From Granulicella sp. 5B5 (GTDB lineage Bacteria; Acidobacteriota; Terriglobia; Terriglobales; Acidobacteriaceae), in assembly GCF_014083945.1 (NCBI RefSeq), contig NZ_CP046444.1, positions 3,410,001 through 3,474,000 on the forward strand: 64,000 nt of DNA, written 5' to 3'. Below the pieces are notes generated by a model that made no database searches, had not been told where the DNA came from, and saw nothing but the letters and a program-made list of their open reading frames with translations. Below, in pieces: positions 44,923 to 54,320 of the stretch (the stretch's first letter is position 1; every line of letters begins with the position of its first letter). A program made the translations under genes and the position numbers.

Positions 44923-45924
44923 CTAGTGACCGCCCGCATACAACCCCCGCAACACCTCATCATCCACTACATCCCCAACCCTCAACTCCCCCTCCACCAG
45001 CTTGTACTTCGTAAACATCTCCACCGACCGCCTCCAAGTAGCATCTCTCATCATCCCGAACCGCGGGCTCTCCGCATACACCAGCCTCAGCGTCTGCTCC
45101 AGCGAAGCCCTCTGCTCCGCCACCGAGCTATCGGTCGCATACTTCGCCACAATCATTCTCGCCGTCTCGCCCTCATGCGCCCGAGCATAGCTCCACCCAC
45201 GCCCCGTAGCCCGCACAAACTTTTCCAGCTCGCCCACATGCGTCGCCACAAACCTCGCCGGAGCAAACAGTACCTCCGCATAGGCGACATACCCATTCGC
45301 GCTCATCGGGATCACGTTCACCGGATGCCCTTCCATCTCCAGCCGCACCACTTCGTCATTCGTATACCCCTGCATCGCCGCCACCTTCCCACTCAGCAGG
45401 GAATCGAACTCATACCCAATCGTCACCGGGCGCACATCCGCACGCGTCATCCCATTGAACTGCATCAGCACATCCAGCGCCTTCTCGCCGTCATCATGCA
45501 GCCCGATGGTCTTGCCGCGCAGGCTCTTGATCGTCGTCAGCCCCGAGCTCTTCAGCGTCAGCAGCGCCAACGGAGTGCTCTGCATCATCGTCGCAAACGC
45601 CTTCAGGTGCGCGCCCTTCGCATCGGCAGCCAGTAGCTGATCGGCCTCGGTAATCCCCACCCATCCATCCGCATCGCCCGTATGCGCCGCAACAATATCC
45701 ACGCTCGCTGGCCCGCTGCCATCATCAGGGCGGATCGTCACCGCCAGCCCTTCGGCCGCGTAGTACCCCTGCTCCTGCGCTGCCAGTATCCCCGCAAACT
45801 GTGCCGTCGATTTCCAATCCAGTTGCACCGTCAGCGGAACAGGCTTCGCACTCTGGGCCAGGGCGCCAGTGGAGAGAAAATAGCAGACACCAAAGCCGAT
45901 ACGACAAGCGATCGTGCGGGTCAA
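44923..45924 (-). CDS. Orphan ABC-type substrate-binding protein, THI5/NMT1-like
   Basis: About 333 residues. TTG 45924 has AGGAG six bases before; the ATG nine residues' worth of sequence upstream overlaps that site. A signal peptide ends at about LAQSAK. The solute-binding fold starts VQLDWKSTAQFAGILAAQEQ, then GYYAAEGLAVTIRP, typical of THI5/NMT1/SsuA-like proteins that bind pyrimidine thiamine precursors, sulfonates or nitrate. No permease or ATPase is adjacent. It follows the queuosine-precursor transporter by 41 bases on the same strand, so they are probably co-transcribed. The ligand is not established. Confidence 0.8.
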   Translation of the reverse strand: MTRTIACRIGFGVCYFLSTGALAQSAKPVPLTVQLDWKSTAQFAGILAAQEQGYYAAEGLAVTIRPDDGSGPASVDIVAAHTGDADGWVGITEADQLLAADAKGAHLKAFATMMQSTPLALLTLKSSGLTTIKSLRGKTIGLHDDGEKALDVLMQFNGMTRADVRPVTIGYEFDSLLSGKVAAMQGYTNDEVVRLEMEGHPVNVIPMSANGYVAYAEVLFAPARFVATHVGELEKFVRATGRGWSYARAHEGETARMIVAKYATDSSVAEQRASLEQTLRLVYAESPRFGMMRDATWRRSVEMFTKYKLVEGELRVGDVVDDEVLRGLYAGGH

Positions 45925-45965
45925 CGTCATCTCCTGAAGAAGCAATAAGGGTAAAGAAAAAGGCT

Positions 45966-46700
45966 CTAGCGAACCCGCTCTACCTCAGCTCCCCTGGACT
46001 CAGCAAACCGGAAGGGGTTGAAGTTCGTATGCGTGTCAAACGTGTCGATGTGTTCAGCGTGTTTCAGGAAGTTTACGACAACATACGTCAGCGGCGTCGC
46101 TGCAATCTCATACAACACCTTCAGCACATAGCCGGTCACAATAATCTCCACCATCTTGTGTGCTGTAAACGTGCCTACAAAGGTCAAAAAGATCACCAGG
46201 CTCGTATCCACAAACTGCCCCACCACGGTCGACCCCACCGTTCGAGTCCACAGCCACCTCCCCCTCGTAATCAGCTTCAGCTTCGCCATCGTGTACGAGT
46301 TCGCAAACTCCCCCGCCCAGAAGGCGGCTAAACTCGCCACCAAAATTCGCGGTAGTATCCCGAACACCGTCACAAACGCCTGCTGGTTCCTGAACTCCGG
46401 GTCTGGCGGCAGCGCAATCACCAGCGCCGACACCGCATACAGCAGCGCCGTTCCAAAGAACCCCAGCCAGATCGCCCGCCGGCTCGCGGCATATCCGTAG
46501 ATCTCCGTAAAAATGTCGCCAAAGATATACGTCACCGGAAACAGCACGATCGCCCCCGAGGTCGAGAACGCCGGGACTGAAATCGGCCCCACAAGATGAA
46601 ACGGACCCACCCGAAACACCTTCTGCGCGACCAGGTTGGCCACCAGCAGGATCACCACAAAAATCGTGGTCAGGGCATCCAGATAGCGAAATTGACGCAT
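45966..46700 (-). CDS. yhhQ: Queuosine precursor transporter (YhhQ/VUT family)
   Basis: 244 residues with six or so membrane helices. Family marks are MRQFRYLDALTTIFVVILL at the start, FPVTYIFGDIFTEIYGYAASR, FWAGEFANSY and the helix pair around GSTVVGQFVDTSLVIFLTF. YhhQ-type proteins import preQ0/preQ1 or other queuosine precursors. A queG gene at 53105-54232 supports the role. No preQ1 riboswitch is recognisable upstream. Confidence 0.9.
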   Translation of the reverse strand: MRQFRYLDALTTIFVVILLVANLVAQKVFRVGPFHLVGPISVPAFSTSGAIVLFPVTYIFGDIFTEIYGYAASRRAIWLGFFGTALLYAVSALVIALPPDPEFRNQQAFVTVFGILPRILVASLAAFWAGEFANSYTMAKLKLITRGRWLWTRTVGSTVVGQFVDTSLVIFLTFVGTFTAHKMVEIIVTGYVLKVLYEIAATPLTYVVVNFLKHAEHIDTFDTHTNFNPFRFAESRGAEVERVR

Positions 46701-46768
46701 ACCGTTAGGCTACCCCACCCTACGCCCAAAATAGTCCGGTTCTTCACAGACTACTTTCGCTTTTATTT

Positions 46769-46798
46769 TGCTTTTTACGGAGCCGGGATGCTAGACTC
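46769..46798 (+). promoter_or_regulatory. Possible recA promoter
   Basis: TTGCTT (46769-46774), an 18-base spacer and TAGACT (46793-46798) lie 45 bases before the recA start. Both boxes are partial matches. No LexA-like palindrome was recognised. Confidence 0.35.
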
Positions 46799-46842
46799 GG
46801 TTTCTAGTTCAGGCAACCGTGCCGCCCAAGGAGACAGATCAC

Positions 46843-47928
<1,086 letters not shown>

Positions 47929-47951
47929 CCAGTTTGCTTTGCCTGCGAAAC

Positions 47952-47983
47952 AAGCCGCGAGAGAATGCCTTCTCTCGCGGCTT
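47952..47983 (+). terminator. recA terminator
   Basis: AAGCCGCGAGAGAA (47952-47965) and TTCTCTCGCGGCTT (47970-47983) form a perfect 14-base stem with loop TGCC, followed by TCTCG. It lies 24 bases beyond the stop codon. Confidence 0.8.
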
Positions 47984-48033
47984 TCTCGTCCGTAGCGCCG
48001 TCGGGAAAATAGGCGGGCGATAGGTTTTGAAGG

Positions 48034-48089
48034 GGACGGGCTTTAGCCCGTCCATATAGACAGCAAAAGAGGAAAGGGGCTTTAGCCCC
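48034..48089. repeat. Two GGGCTTTAGCCC-type hairpins
   Basis: GGACGGGC-TTTA-GCCCGTCC (48034-48053) and GGGGC-TTTA-GCCCC (48076-48089) share the same loop and core and lie just after the minus-strand stop at 48095. They look like a small REP-type cluster that could end both converging transcripts. Confidence 0.6.
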
Positions 48090-48094
48090 GAAGG

Positions 48095-50119
48095 CTAAGG
48101 CTTATAGGCGGCAATCGCCTTGCCCTTGGCCGAGAAATCCTTCGCCACCGGATCATGCTTCAGCGCTTTCAATCCAGCGACCACGCTCTCGGCATTCATC
48201 ACCGCGCCCGCAACCGTCGTATGCGTATGCGGATCACCAAACAGCGGCTCAACCGCAGCCTCGCCCAGCTTGTCGTACTTGTCCGCGGTGATGTCGTTCA
48301 AATCGACAAACCCCACATGGTCGCGCTTGGCGACCTCCTCCGTCCAGCCCGCATAGGTGTCCTTGTTCCGCACCACCTTGCCGTCCCTCCAAATCTTCCG
48401 AGGAATCAGCGAGCACAGAATCGGCGTCACGCCCTTGGCCTTCGCCTCGCGCACCATCTCATCCTCATACCACCCGAACGTATGCACCACCTCTTGCTGC
48501 TTCGTAATCGGGTTGAAGATCGTCTGGGTCTCATCGCTCACGCCCGGCAGCGACGCCCGCGCCCGCGTCGGCTCATCGGGTTTCCCGCTGTCGTTATGCC
48601 CAAACTGAACGAGCATCACATCGCCCGGCTTCATCAGCGCCAACGCCTCAGCCCAGTGCCCTTCGGTGATGTACGTCCGTGAGCTCCGCCCGCCGATCGC
48701 CTCATTGGCCACATTCACCTTGTCGGTATTGAAGTAAGGAGCCAGCTCATCACCCCAGCCCATCTGGTTATGCGCTCCATCACCGTTCCCGTTGCGAACA
48801 GTCGAGTCCCCAATCAGCCAGATCGTCGGTATCCCCGGCTTCCGCTGCACCACCGGGATATGCCGCGTCCGCCCCGGATCAGTATTCACAGCCGCAACCT
48901 GTGACGACTTCGCGGCCATCGTCTTCAGCTCCGCCGCCGCCAGCAGATATCCACCCACACCATAGGTAAAGCTCGCACTCGCCGGGTAGTAAGCTGGCTC
49001 CGCGCCCGTCTGTTGAATATCCCCCAGTCGCCCATCGGCATACACATGCTGCAGAATCCCCGCCCACGCCTTCGCGATCACCGGCTCATACTTCGCGCGG
49101 TCGAGCACGCCGTGGTCCACACCCCAGGCCATGCCATACACCATCAGCGCCGCCCCCGAGATCTCCGGCTGCGGAAAGTCTTCGCCATCCAGCAACGACG
49201 ACGGCCACAATCCATCCGGCCTCTGCAGCTCCGCCACCCGCGCCGCCATCTCGCGCAAATTCTGCTCATAAAATCCGCGATGCGGATCGTCCGCCGGCAG
49301 GTAATCCAGCGTCCGCGCAATCCCGCCCATCACCCAGCCCTCACCCCGGGACCAGAAGATCTTCTTCCCGTTCTTCGCGCGCTTGTCCTTGTACGTCTCA
49401 TCGCGCGCATACAAATGCTCATCCGCATCCCACAATGCGGCATAGGTCTTCGCCCAGTTCGCATTCAAGTAGTCGATATACTTGTGATCGCCCGTAGCCT
49501 TCGCCATCCGCGCCCACGTCGGCGGCCCCATAAACAGCGCATCGCACCACCACCACGGTATCCGCGGATCATTCGACCGCAGCGTCGGCAGCCCGATCAC
49601 GCTATCCAGCCCCGCCTGCGTCGGCGTCATCATCGCAGCGTCTTTCTTGCCATCCAGCAGATACAGCTCCAGGTACGTCTGCCCTACGCTCTGGTCGTCG
49701 GCGTTCGGCATCTTGCTGCGCAACTCATAGTTGTACTTCTTTGCCATCGCTGCCATCGCGTCCTTATACTTCGGGTCGCCCGTCGACTCCGACGCAGCCA
49801 TAAACCCCGAGTACAGCACGCTCCACGTCCATATCCGGTCGAAGTACGGCTCGGCCACCTTCAGCTGCCAGTCCGCCACCTTGCGCTCGGCCTTATCGAT
49901 CGCCGCCGCCGTCAGCGCAGGCGAAAGGTCCGTCTGGATCGGTCCCGGGTCCGCCGGCGCATCCCCAAAGTGCCGCGAGATGTCTTTGTCGATCCCCGCC
50001 TGCATCGCCGGCGTCGGCTTCGGCCAGCTCGCGTCGTTTGTGGCCTGCGCCATCGCACCCACCGTCAACATCGCGCAGGCGGCCAGCGCCACGCTCATCC
50101 GCATCTCTCGTACACTCAT
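48095..50119 (-). CDS. Fusion of GH105 unsaturated rhamnogalacturonyl hydrolase and SGNH acetylesterase
   Basis: About 674 residues. ATG 50119 has AGGAG five bases upstream, then a signal peptide ends at about GAMAQA. Residues about 25-420 are a GH105 (alpha/alpha)6 barrel: WTWSVLYSGFMAAS, WWWCDALFMGPPTWARM with the catalytic Asp, FWSRGEGWVMGGIAR, SASFTYGVGGYLLAAAEL. From about 445 an SGNH/GDSL esterase of the rhamnogalacturonan-acetylesterase type follows: IGDSTVRNGNGDGAHNQMGW (Ser), GGRSSRTYI (Gly), QFGHNDSGKP (Asn), GDPHTHTT (Asp/His). GH105 removes the unsaturated uronate left by pectate-type lyases, and the esterase deacetylates the same polymer. A secreted all-in-one enzyme for acetylated pectin or RG-I is likely. 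Confidence 0.9.
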   Translation of the reverse strand: MSVREMRMSVALAACAMLTVGAMAQATNDASWPKPTPAMQAGIDKDISRHFGDAPADPGPIQTDLSPALTAAAIDKAERKVADWQLKVAEPYFDRIWTWSVLYSGFMAASESTGDPKYKDAMAAMAKKYNYELRSKMPNADDQSVGQTYLELYLLDGKKDAAMMTPTQAGLDSVIGLPTLRSNDPRIPWWWCDALFMGPPTWARMAKATGDHKYIDYLNANWAKTYAALWDADEHLYARDETYKDKRAKNGKKIFWSRGEGWVMGGIARTLDYLPADDPHRGFYEQNLREMAARVAELQRPDGLWPSSLLDGEDFPQPEISGAALMVYGMAWGVDHGVLDRAKYEPVIAKAWAGILQHVYADGRLGDIQQTGAEPAYYPASASFTYGVGGYLLAAAELKTMAAKSSQVAAVNTDPGRTRHIPVVQRKPGIPTIWLIGDSTVRNGNGDGAHNQMGWGDELAPYFNTDKVNVANEAIGGRSSRTYITEGHWAEALALMKPGDVMLVQFGHNDSGKPDEPTRARASLPGVSDETQTIFNPITKQQEVVHTFGWYEDEMVREAKAKGVTPILCSLIPRKIWRDGKVVRNKDTYAGWTEEVAKRDHVGFVDLNDITADKYDKLGEAAVEPLFGDPHTHTTVAGAVMNAESVVAGLKALKHDPVAKDFSAKGKAIAAYKP

Positions 50120-50227
50120 CGCATCTCCTGTAGCCACAATCTTGAACGTAGGGCAGCAGCACAAACTCTAAGAACCCTGACCAGAGAATGTCAAATAGAA
50201 AACTATTTCAAAATATAACAAGACTCT

Positions 50228-50275
50228 GGGTGCCCCATCTTCGCGACGGCTTCATCGTCGCTAAGGTGGGATGCA
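50228..50275. repeat. 48-base hairpin repeat, copy 2
   Basis: It matches copy 1 at 38320-38367 except one C/T difference in the loop. After it come the module words CTGAGACAT and TTCGCA that in copy 1 come before it, so two modules occur in exchanged order. It lies in the divergent gap between the pectin-degrading fusion and the mutarotase. Confidence 0.8.
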
Positions 50276-50410
50276 AACCGCCCGGAGCCTCATGTTTCGC
50301 CTCTGAGACATGGCTTCGCACCATGCCGCCGCAGCGCCCCGGTCCCGCGGATGCCACCTCTGCCCTCAATACGCTACGATGACTTCGTCCGTATTTAGGA
50401 GATCCCATTC

Positions 50411-51541
50411 ATGCCGCAAGGGAAACGCTTTCCAGCCCTCACTCACTTCCTCGCAGGAGCCCTCATCTTGACCGCATCCGCCGCAGCCTCCCACGCGTCC
50501 GTCACCAAAACCGCCTGGGGCACCGCCGACGGCCAGCCCGTCTCCCTCTACACCGTCGCCGGCAGCCACATCACCGTCAAGTTCACCAACTTCGGCGCGC
50601 ACATCGTCTCCATCCAGGCGCCTGACCGCAACGGCCACCTCGCCGATGTCGTCCTCGGCTACAACTCCCTCGCCGGCTACCAGGCCGACTCCAAGACCTA
50701 CATGGGCTCTGTCGTCGGCCGCTACGGCAACCGCATCGCCAAGGGCACCTTCTCGCTCGACGGCCACACCTACCACATCCCCGCCAACGACCACGGCAAC
50801 GCCCTCCACGGCGGGACAGTGGGCTTCGACCGCAAGGTCTGGTCCGCGCAGGAGCTCCCCAACGGCGTCGAGTTCACCCTCGTCAGCCCCGACGGCGACA
50901 TGGGCTTCCCCGGCACCCTCACCGCGCACGTCCGCTACACCGTCGTCGGCGACTCCATCCACATCAACTACTCGGCCACCACCACCAAACCCACCGTCGT
51001 CAACCTCACCAACCACACCTACTTCAGCCTCGGCGGTGAAGGCCACGGCGACATCCTTGGCACCGTCATGATGATCAACGCCGACCGCTACACCCCCGTC
51101 GACTCCACCCTCATCCCCACAGGCAAGCTCGACCCCGTCGCCGGCACGCCCATGGACTTCCGCACCCCCACTGCCATCGGCAAGCGCATCAACGACAACT
51201 TCGAGCAGCTCAAGCTTGCTGGCGGCTACGACCACAACTGGGTCCTCAACGCAGGGCAGGGAACCGGCCTGCACCTCGCAGCCAAAGCCGTCGACCCCAC
51301 CAGCGGCCGTACCCTCACCGTCACCACCACCCAGCCCGGCGTACAGTTCTACTCCGGCAACTTCCTTGACGGCTCCTTCACCGGCGCGGGTGGCGCAAAG
51401 TACCAGAAGCACTTCGGCTTCTGCCTCGAAACCCAGCACTTCCCCGACTCCCCCAACCACCCCGCCTTTCCCACGACGGAGCTGAAGCCCGGCGAAACCA
51501 TGCACTCCGAAACCGTCTTCACCTTCGGCATAGAGAAGTAG
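50411..51541 (+). CDS. Exported galactose mutarotase (aldose 1-epimerase)
   Basis: 376 residues; ATG after TTAGGAGA. A signal peptide ends at about SHAS. The aldose-1-epimerase fold has FTNFGAHIVSIQAPDR, VVGRYGNRIAKG, the first histidine in NDHGNALHGG, the catalytic histidine in NLTNHTYFSLGG and the catalytic glutamate in CLETQHFPDSPNH. It interconverts alpha and beta anomers of galactose or glucose. An exported copy next to a secreted pectin-degrading enzyme suggests handling of liberated sugars in the periplasm. Confidence 0.92.
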   Translation: MPQGKRFPALTHFLAGALILTASAAASHASVTKTAWGTADGQPVSLYTVAGSHITVKFTNFGAHIVSIQAPDRNGHLADVVLGYNSLAGYQADSKTYMGSVVGRYGNRIAKGTFSLDGHTYHIPANDHGNALHGGTVGFDRKVWSAQELPNGVEFTLVSPDGDMGFPGTLTAHVRYTVVGDSIHINYSATTTKPTVVNLTNHTYFSLGGEGHGDILGTVMMINADRYTPVDSTLIPTGKLDPVAGTPMDFRTPTAIGKRINDNFEQLKLAGGYDHNWVLNAGQGTGLHLAAKAVDPTSGRTLTVTTTQPGVQFYSGNFLDGSFTGAGGAKYQKHFGFCLETQHFPDSPNHPAFPTTELKPGETMHSETVFTFGIEK

Positions 51542-51560
51542 AGATCACACCAGCTCCACG

Positions 51561-51603
51561 AAACGGCACTGCCCCGACTTGGAGAGTCGGGGCAGTGCCG
51601 TTT
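51561..51603 (+). terminator. Terminator of the mutarotase gene
   Basis: AAACGGCACTGCCCCGACT (51561-51579) and AGTCGGGGCAGTGCCGTTT (51585-51603) form a perfect 19-base stem with loop TGGAG, 20 bases after the stop, ending in TTTT. Confidence 0.9.
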
Positions 51604-51765
51604 TAAGCTTTTGCTTTTTTGGTTGTCATTCCCGCAGGGAATCTGCTTCTCGCTCGCCTCGGCAAAACTGCCCGTCTCCTCGACCAGAGTCGGAGCACAG
51701 CGTAGACGTAACGAATGAGCCCTCCTGCATCTTTTGCACACCGTCGCCAGCCTCCATCACAGCCG

Positions 51766-51806
51766 CCGTGGCGAAACTTGGCTGACTTCGCGCACGTAGC
51801 GGGAGC
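51766..51806. repeat. GTGGCGAAAC repeat, copy C
   Basis: GCCGTGGCGAAACTTGGC then GACTTCGCGCACGTAGCGGGAG. Closely related to copy B (44864-44904). The left arm of the palindrome is missing. A different repeat-like text, GTCATTCCCGCAGGGAATC, lies nearby at about 51624-51642. Confidence 0.65.
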
Positions 51807-52114
51807 GCTTTTCGCTCGACCCATCCAGCCTGTCAACCCTCATAACGTCATTTCCACCCGCAACCCCCTCAAACCAAACCACTAAGCCCCACAAATCAAA
51901 AACACTTTCCCCATCCGCGCCTTCTATACTGGAAGTAGGGGTAATTACCGGCAACTGAACGCGGCAAACCACGGTTATAGCCTCTAACCCCTTTGTTAGC
52001 CATATCATACCTGTAACTATATACAGAATCAGTCACTTACCCCCGGGATCACCCCGTAAGTCGCTGATTCTGCTGGATACCTCTGCTACATAGGGAGGGG
52101 GGAGGGGGTATCGC
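51807..52114. other. Spacer with a long imperfect hairpin
   Basis: No gene is supported. GGTAATTACC (about 51940-51949) is a perfect short palindrome. CAGAATCAG (52024-52032) pairs with CTGATTCTG (52064-52072), and inside it ACTTAC (52035-52040) pairs with GTAAGT (52056-52061), leaving the GC-rich loop CCCCGGGATCACCCC. There is no T-run on either strand, so its role is unclear. Confidence 0.4.
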
Positions 52115-53095
52115 CTATGCCTCGCTCTCGCGCTTCAGATCGGCCTTCCGCGTCTCCCGCAGCGCCTGCCGCGTGGCCGACACATACGCTCCCGCCAGCA
52201 GCAGCAATCCGGAGATGAACGCCCACATCATCAGCCCAACCGACACATAGAACGGCCCATAGACCGCATGGAAGTCCAGGTGTGGCAATGCCAGGATGTA
52301 TAGGTACTTCGCCCCCTCCCAGATCACGCCCATCACGATAGCGGTGGGCAGCACCGCCCGCGCCGGGATCTTCCGGTTCGGCAATCCCCAGTAGATGAGG
52401 AAGAACAGCCCGACGCTCGCCAAACCAGCGCATATCTTCAGGAAACTATCTCCCATGAAGCCGAAGAGGAAGTTGTCCGTATGCCCCACGAACATCCACT
52501 CCAGAATCGACCGCTGCGCCGCCGAGAGTGCAATCGAGGCCATCGCCAGCAACGCCACCCCCAGCGCCAACCCCAGCGACACCACCTGATTGGCCAGATA
52601 CGACCGGTTTTTCTTCACGCCCCAAACACTGTTCAGTGCCACTTCCAGCGGCATAAAGACGCCGGTCGCAGTAATGAACAGCATCACCAGCGAGAATACC
52701 CGCGTCCTGGTATGCGCAAACGCCAGCACGCGCATGTTGCGCATCACGAACTCCTGGTTGTTCGGCAGGAAGTTCGTCATCATCTCGCCGACGACATCCA
52801 CCATGCGCGTCGAGTGGAAGACCCGCTGCGCGATCGTCAACAGCAGCACGATGAACGGGAACAGCGAGAGGATCACCTGCGCTGCCACCGAGAACGCGTA
52901 GGTATGCACCTCGGTCCGCGTCATGTACCGCGCCAGAGCCTTCACCTGCTCCAGCGTTCCCGCCTCTTCCACACGCGGAGTCGGCTTGGCCGTGAGCCCC
53001 GGAGCAATCGCCTGCTCGCCCGGCTCCACAGCGGCTTCGGTTGCAGGTAAAGCGCCCGTGGCGCTGAGAGGGAGGCTGTTCTCGTCGGAGGACAT
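52115..53095 (-). CDS. YihY/BrkB-family inner-membrane protein
   Basis: 326 residues, about 45 soluble N-terminal residues then six membrane helices. Family marks are HTYAFSVAAQVILSLFPFIV in helix 1, ATGVFMPLEVALNSVWGVKK, and the last helices around VGLMMWAFISGLLLLAGAYV. The family was once called ribonuclease BN in error; its function is unknown and it is probably a transporter or envelope protein. It starts nine bases after the queG stop, so the two are co-transcribed with queG first. Confidence 0.9.
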   Translation of the reverse strand: MSSDENSLPLSATGALPATEAAVEPGEQAIAPGLTAKPTPRVEEAGTLEQVKALARYMTRTEVHTYAFSVAAQVILSLFPFIVLLLTIAQRVFHSTRMVDVVGEMMTNFLPNNQEFVMRNMRVLAFAHTRTRVFSLVMLFITATGVFMPLEVALNSVWGVKKNRSYLANQVVSLGLALGVALLAMASIALSAAQRSILEWMFVGHTDNFLFGFMGDSFLKICAGLASVGLFFLIYWGLPNRKIPARAVLPTAIVMGVIWEGAKYLYILALPHLDFHAVYGPFYVSVGLMMWAFISGLLLLAGAYVSATRQALRETRKADLKRESEA

Positions 53096-53104
53096 GCAGA
53101 TAGT

Positions 53105-54232
53105 CTACTGGCCCCGCAGACGCGCCGCCGCCCACGCAGCGCTCTCGGCAAGCACAGGGTCATCCTCCGCTGCCCAAGCATCGAGCTGCGTCAGGAACTT
53201 CACCTCGCCGCTGTTGCCCATCGCAATGGCGACGTTGCGCAGCAGCCGCTTCCGCCGTGTCCTCTCCACCGGCGAGTTCCGGAAGAGCCGGTTGAACCCA
53301 GGCCCATCCAGCGACCCGAGCCACTCCAACGCCGGGTTGATCAGCTCCCACCGTGCCGGCAGCGCACCGCTGGCCGCAACCGGTGCCCGCCGGTTCCAGG
53401 GACACACCTCCTGGCAGATGTCGCACCCGAAGACCTGCCGCCCCATCGGCGCGCGCAGCTCCTCAGGAATGCTTCCCTTCTTTTCAATCGTCAGATACGC
53501 GATGCAACGTGAAGCATCCATCTGTCGCACCTCGCCAACCGGAAAAAGGGCATCGGTCGGACAAGCATCAATGCACCGCGTACAACTCCCACAACGGTCC
53601 GCAGCGGAAACGCTTGCCGCCGCGGGTTCTAGCGCCAGCGACGTGACAATCACACCAAGCAGCAACCACGAACCCTGCTTCTGATGGATCACGCACGTAT
53701 TCCGCCCAACCCAGCCGATGCCCGCACGCACGGCATACTCCCGCTCCAGCAGCGGCCCGGTATCGACATAGCAGCGCGTCTCACAGCCCACGAAGCGTTG
53801 CTGTAACTCAGCCTCAACCGTCTGCAACTGACCGAGCAGGACGTCATGATAATCACTGCCCGGATACGCGCTCGCAGCATCACCGGTATTCCCGCTCCAC
53901 GCATAGCGCGCGATCCATCCAGCGTCCGCAGCAGCAGGATCAATAGAGCGCGGCGCTTGCGCGTTGTAGTTCACCGCACACACAATCACCGAGCGAGCCC
54001 ACGGAATCGACCGCCGCAGATCGCCGCGGATGAGCTTGCCGCTCTCATCCGCACGCTTCAGATACTCCATCTCGCCGGCATGCCCTGCAGCGATCCACGC
54101 CGCGAAGCGCTGGTCCGCATCCGTTGCGGCCTCGCCTCCCATCGTCCCGACAGCAGCAATACCAGCCAGATCGAAGCCCGCAGCGCGGGCACGCTGCTCG
54201 ATCCACTCACGGTCTGTAATGCTCAGAAGCAT
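53105..54232 (-). CDS. queG: Epoxyqueuosine reductase
   Basis: 375 residues from ATG 54232. The cobalamin-binding N-terminal half has the catalytic-Asp segment CYVDTGPLLEREYAVRAGIG and VGRNTCVIHQKQGSW. The two 4Fe-4S clusters are CGSCTRCIDACPTDA and CDICQEVCPWN. The C-terminal part has the HEAT-like FNRLFRNSPVERTRRKRLLRN region. It makes queuosine from epoxyqueuosine in the tRNA wobble position with B12 and iron-sulfur clusters. Together with the YhhQ-type transporter at 45966 it supports queuosine use. It leads an operon with the BrkB gene. Confidence 0.95.
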   Translation of the reverse strand: MLLSITDREWIEQRARAAGFDLAGIAAVGTMGGEAATDADQRFAAWIAAGHAGEMEYLKRADESGKLIRGDLRRSIPWARSVIVCAVNYNAQAPRSIDPAAADAGWIARYAWSGNTGDAASAYPGSDYHDVLLGQLQTVEAELQQRFVGCETRCYVDTGPLLEREYAVRAGIGWVGRNTCVIHQKQGSWLLLGVIVTSLALEPAAASVSAADRCGSCTRCIDACPTDALFPVGEVRQMDASRCIAYLTIEKKGSIPEELRAPMGRQVFGCDICQEVCPWNRRAPVAASGALPARWELINPALEWLGSLDGPGFNRLFRNSPVERTRRKRLLRNVAIAMGNSGEVKFLTQLDAWAAEDDPVLAESAAWAAARLRGQ

Positions 54233-54320
54233 GCCTTCGCCATCATCGCATCCATGTGAGTCTGGGTGACAGCCAAGAACCGTCTATACGATAGATACAG
54301 TTCTCTGTGGGTGATGAAGC

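Noticed and set aside
46701-46842. A preQ1 riboswitch for the queuosine precursor transporter
   Set aside because: No preQ1-I or preQ1-II consensus could be read on the minus strand upstream of the transporter start.
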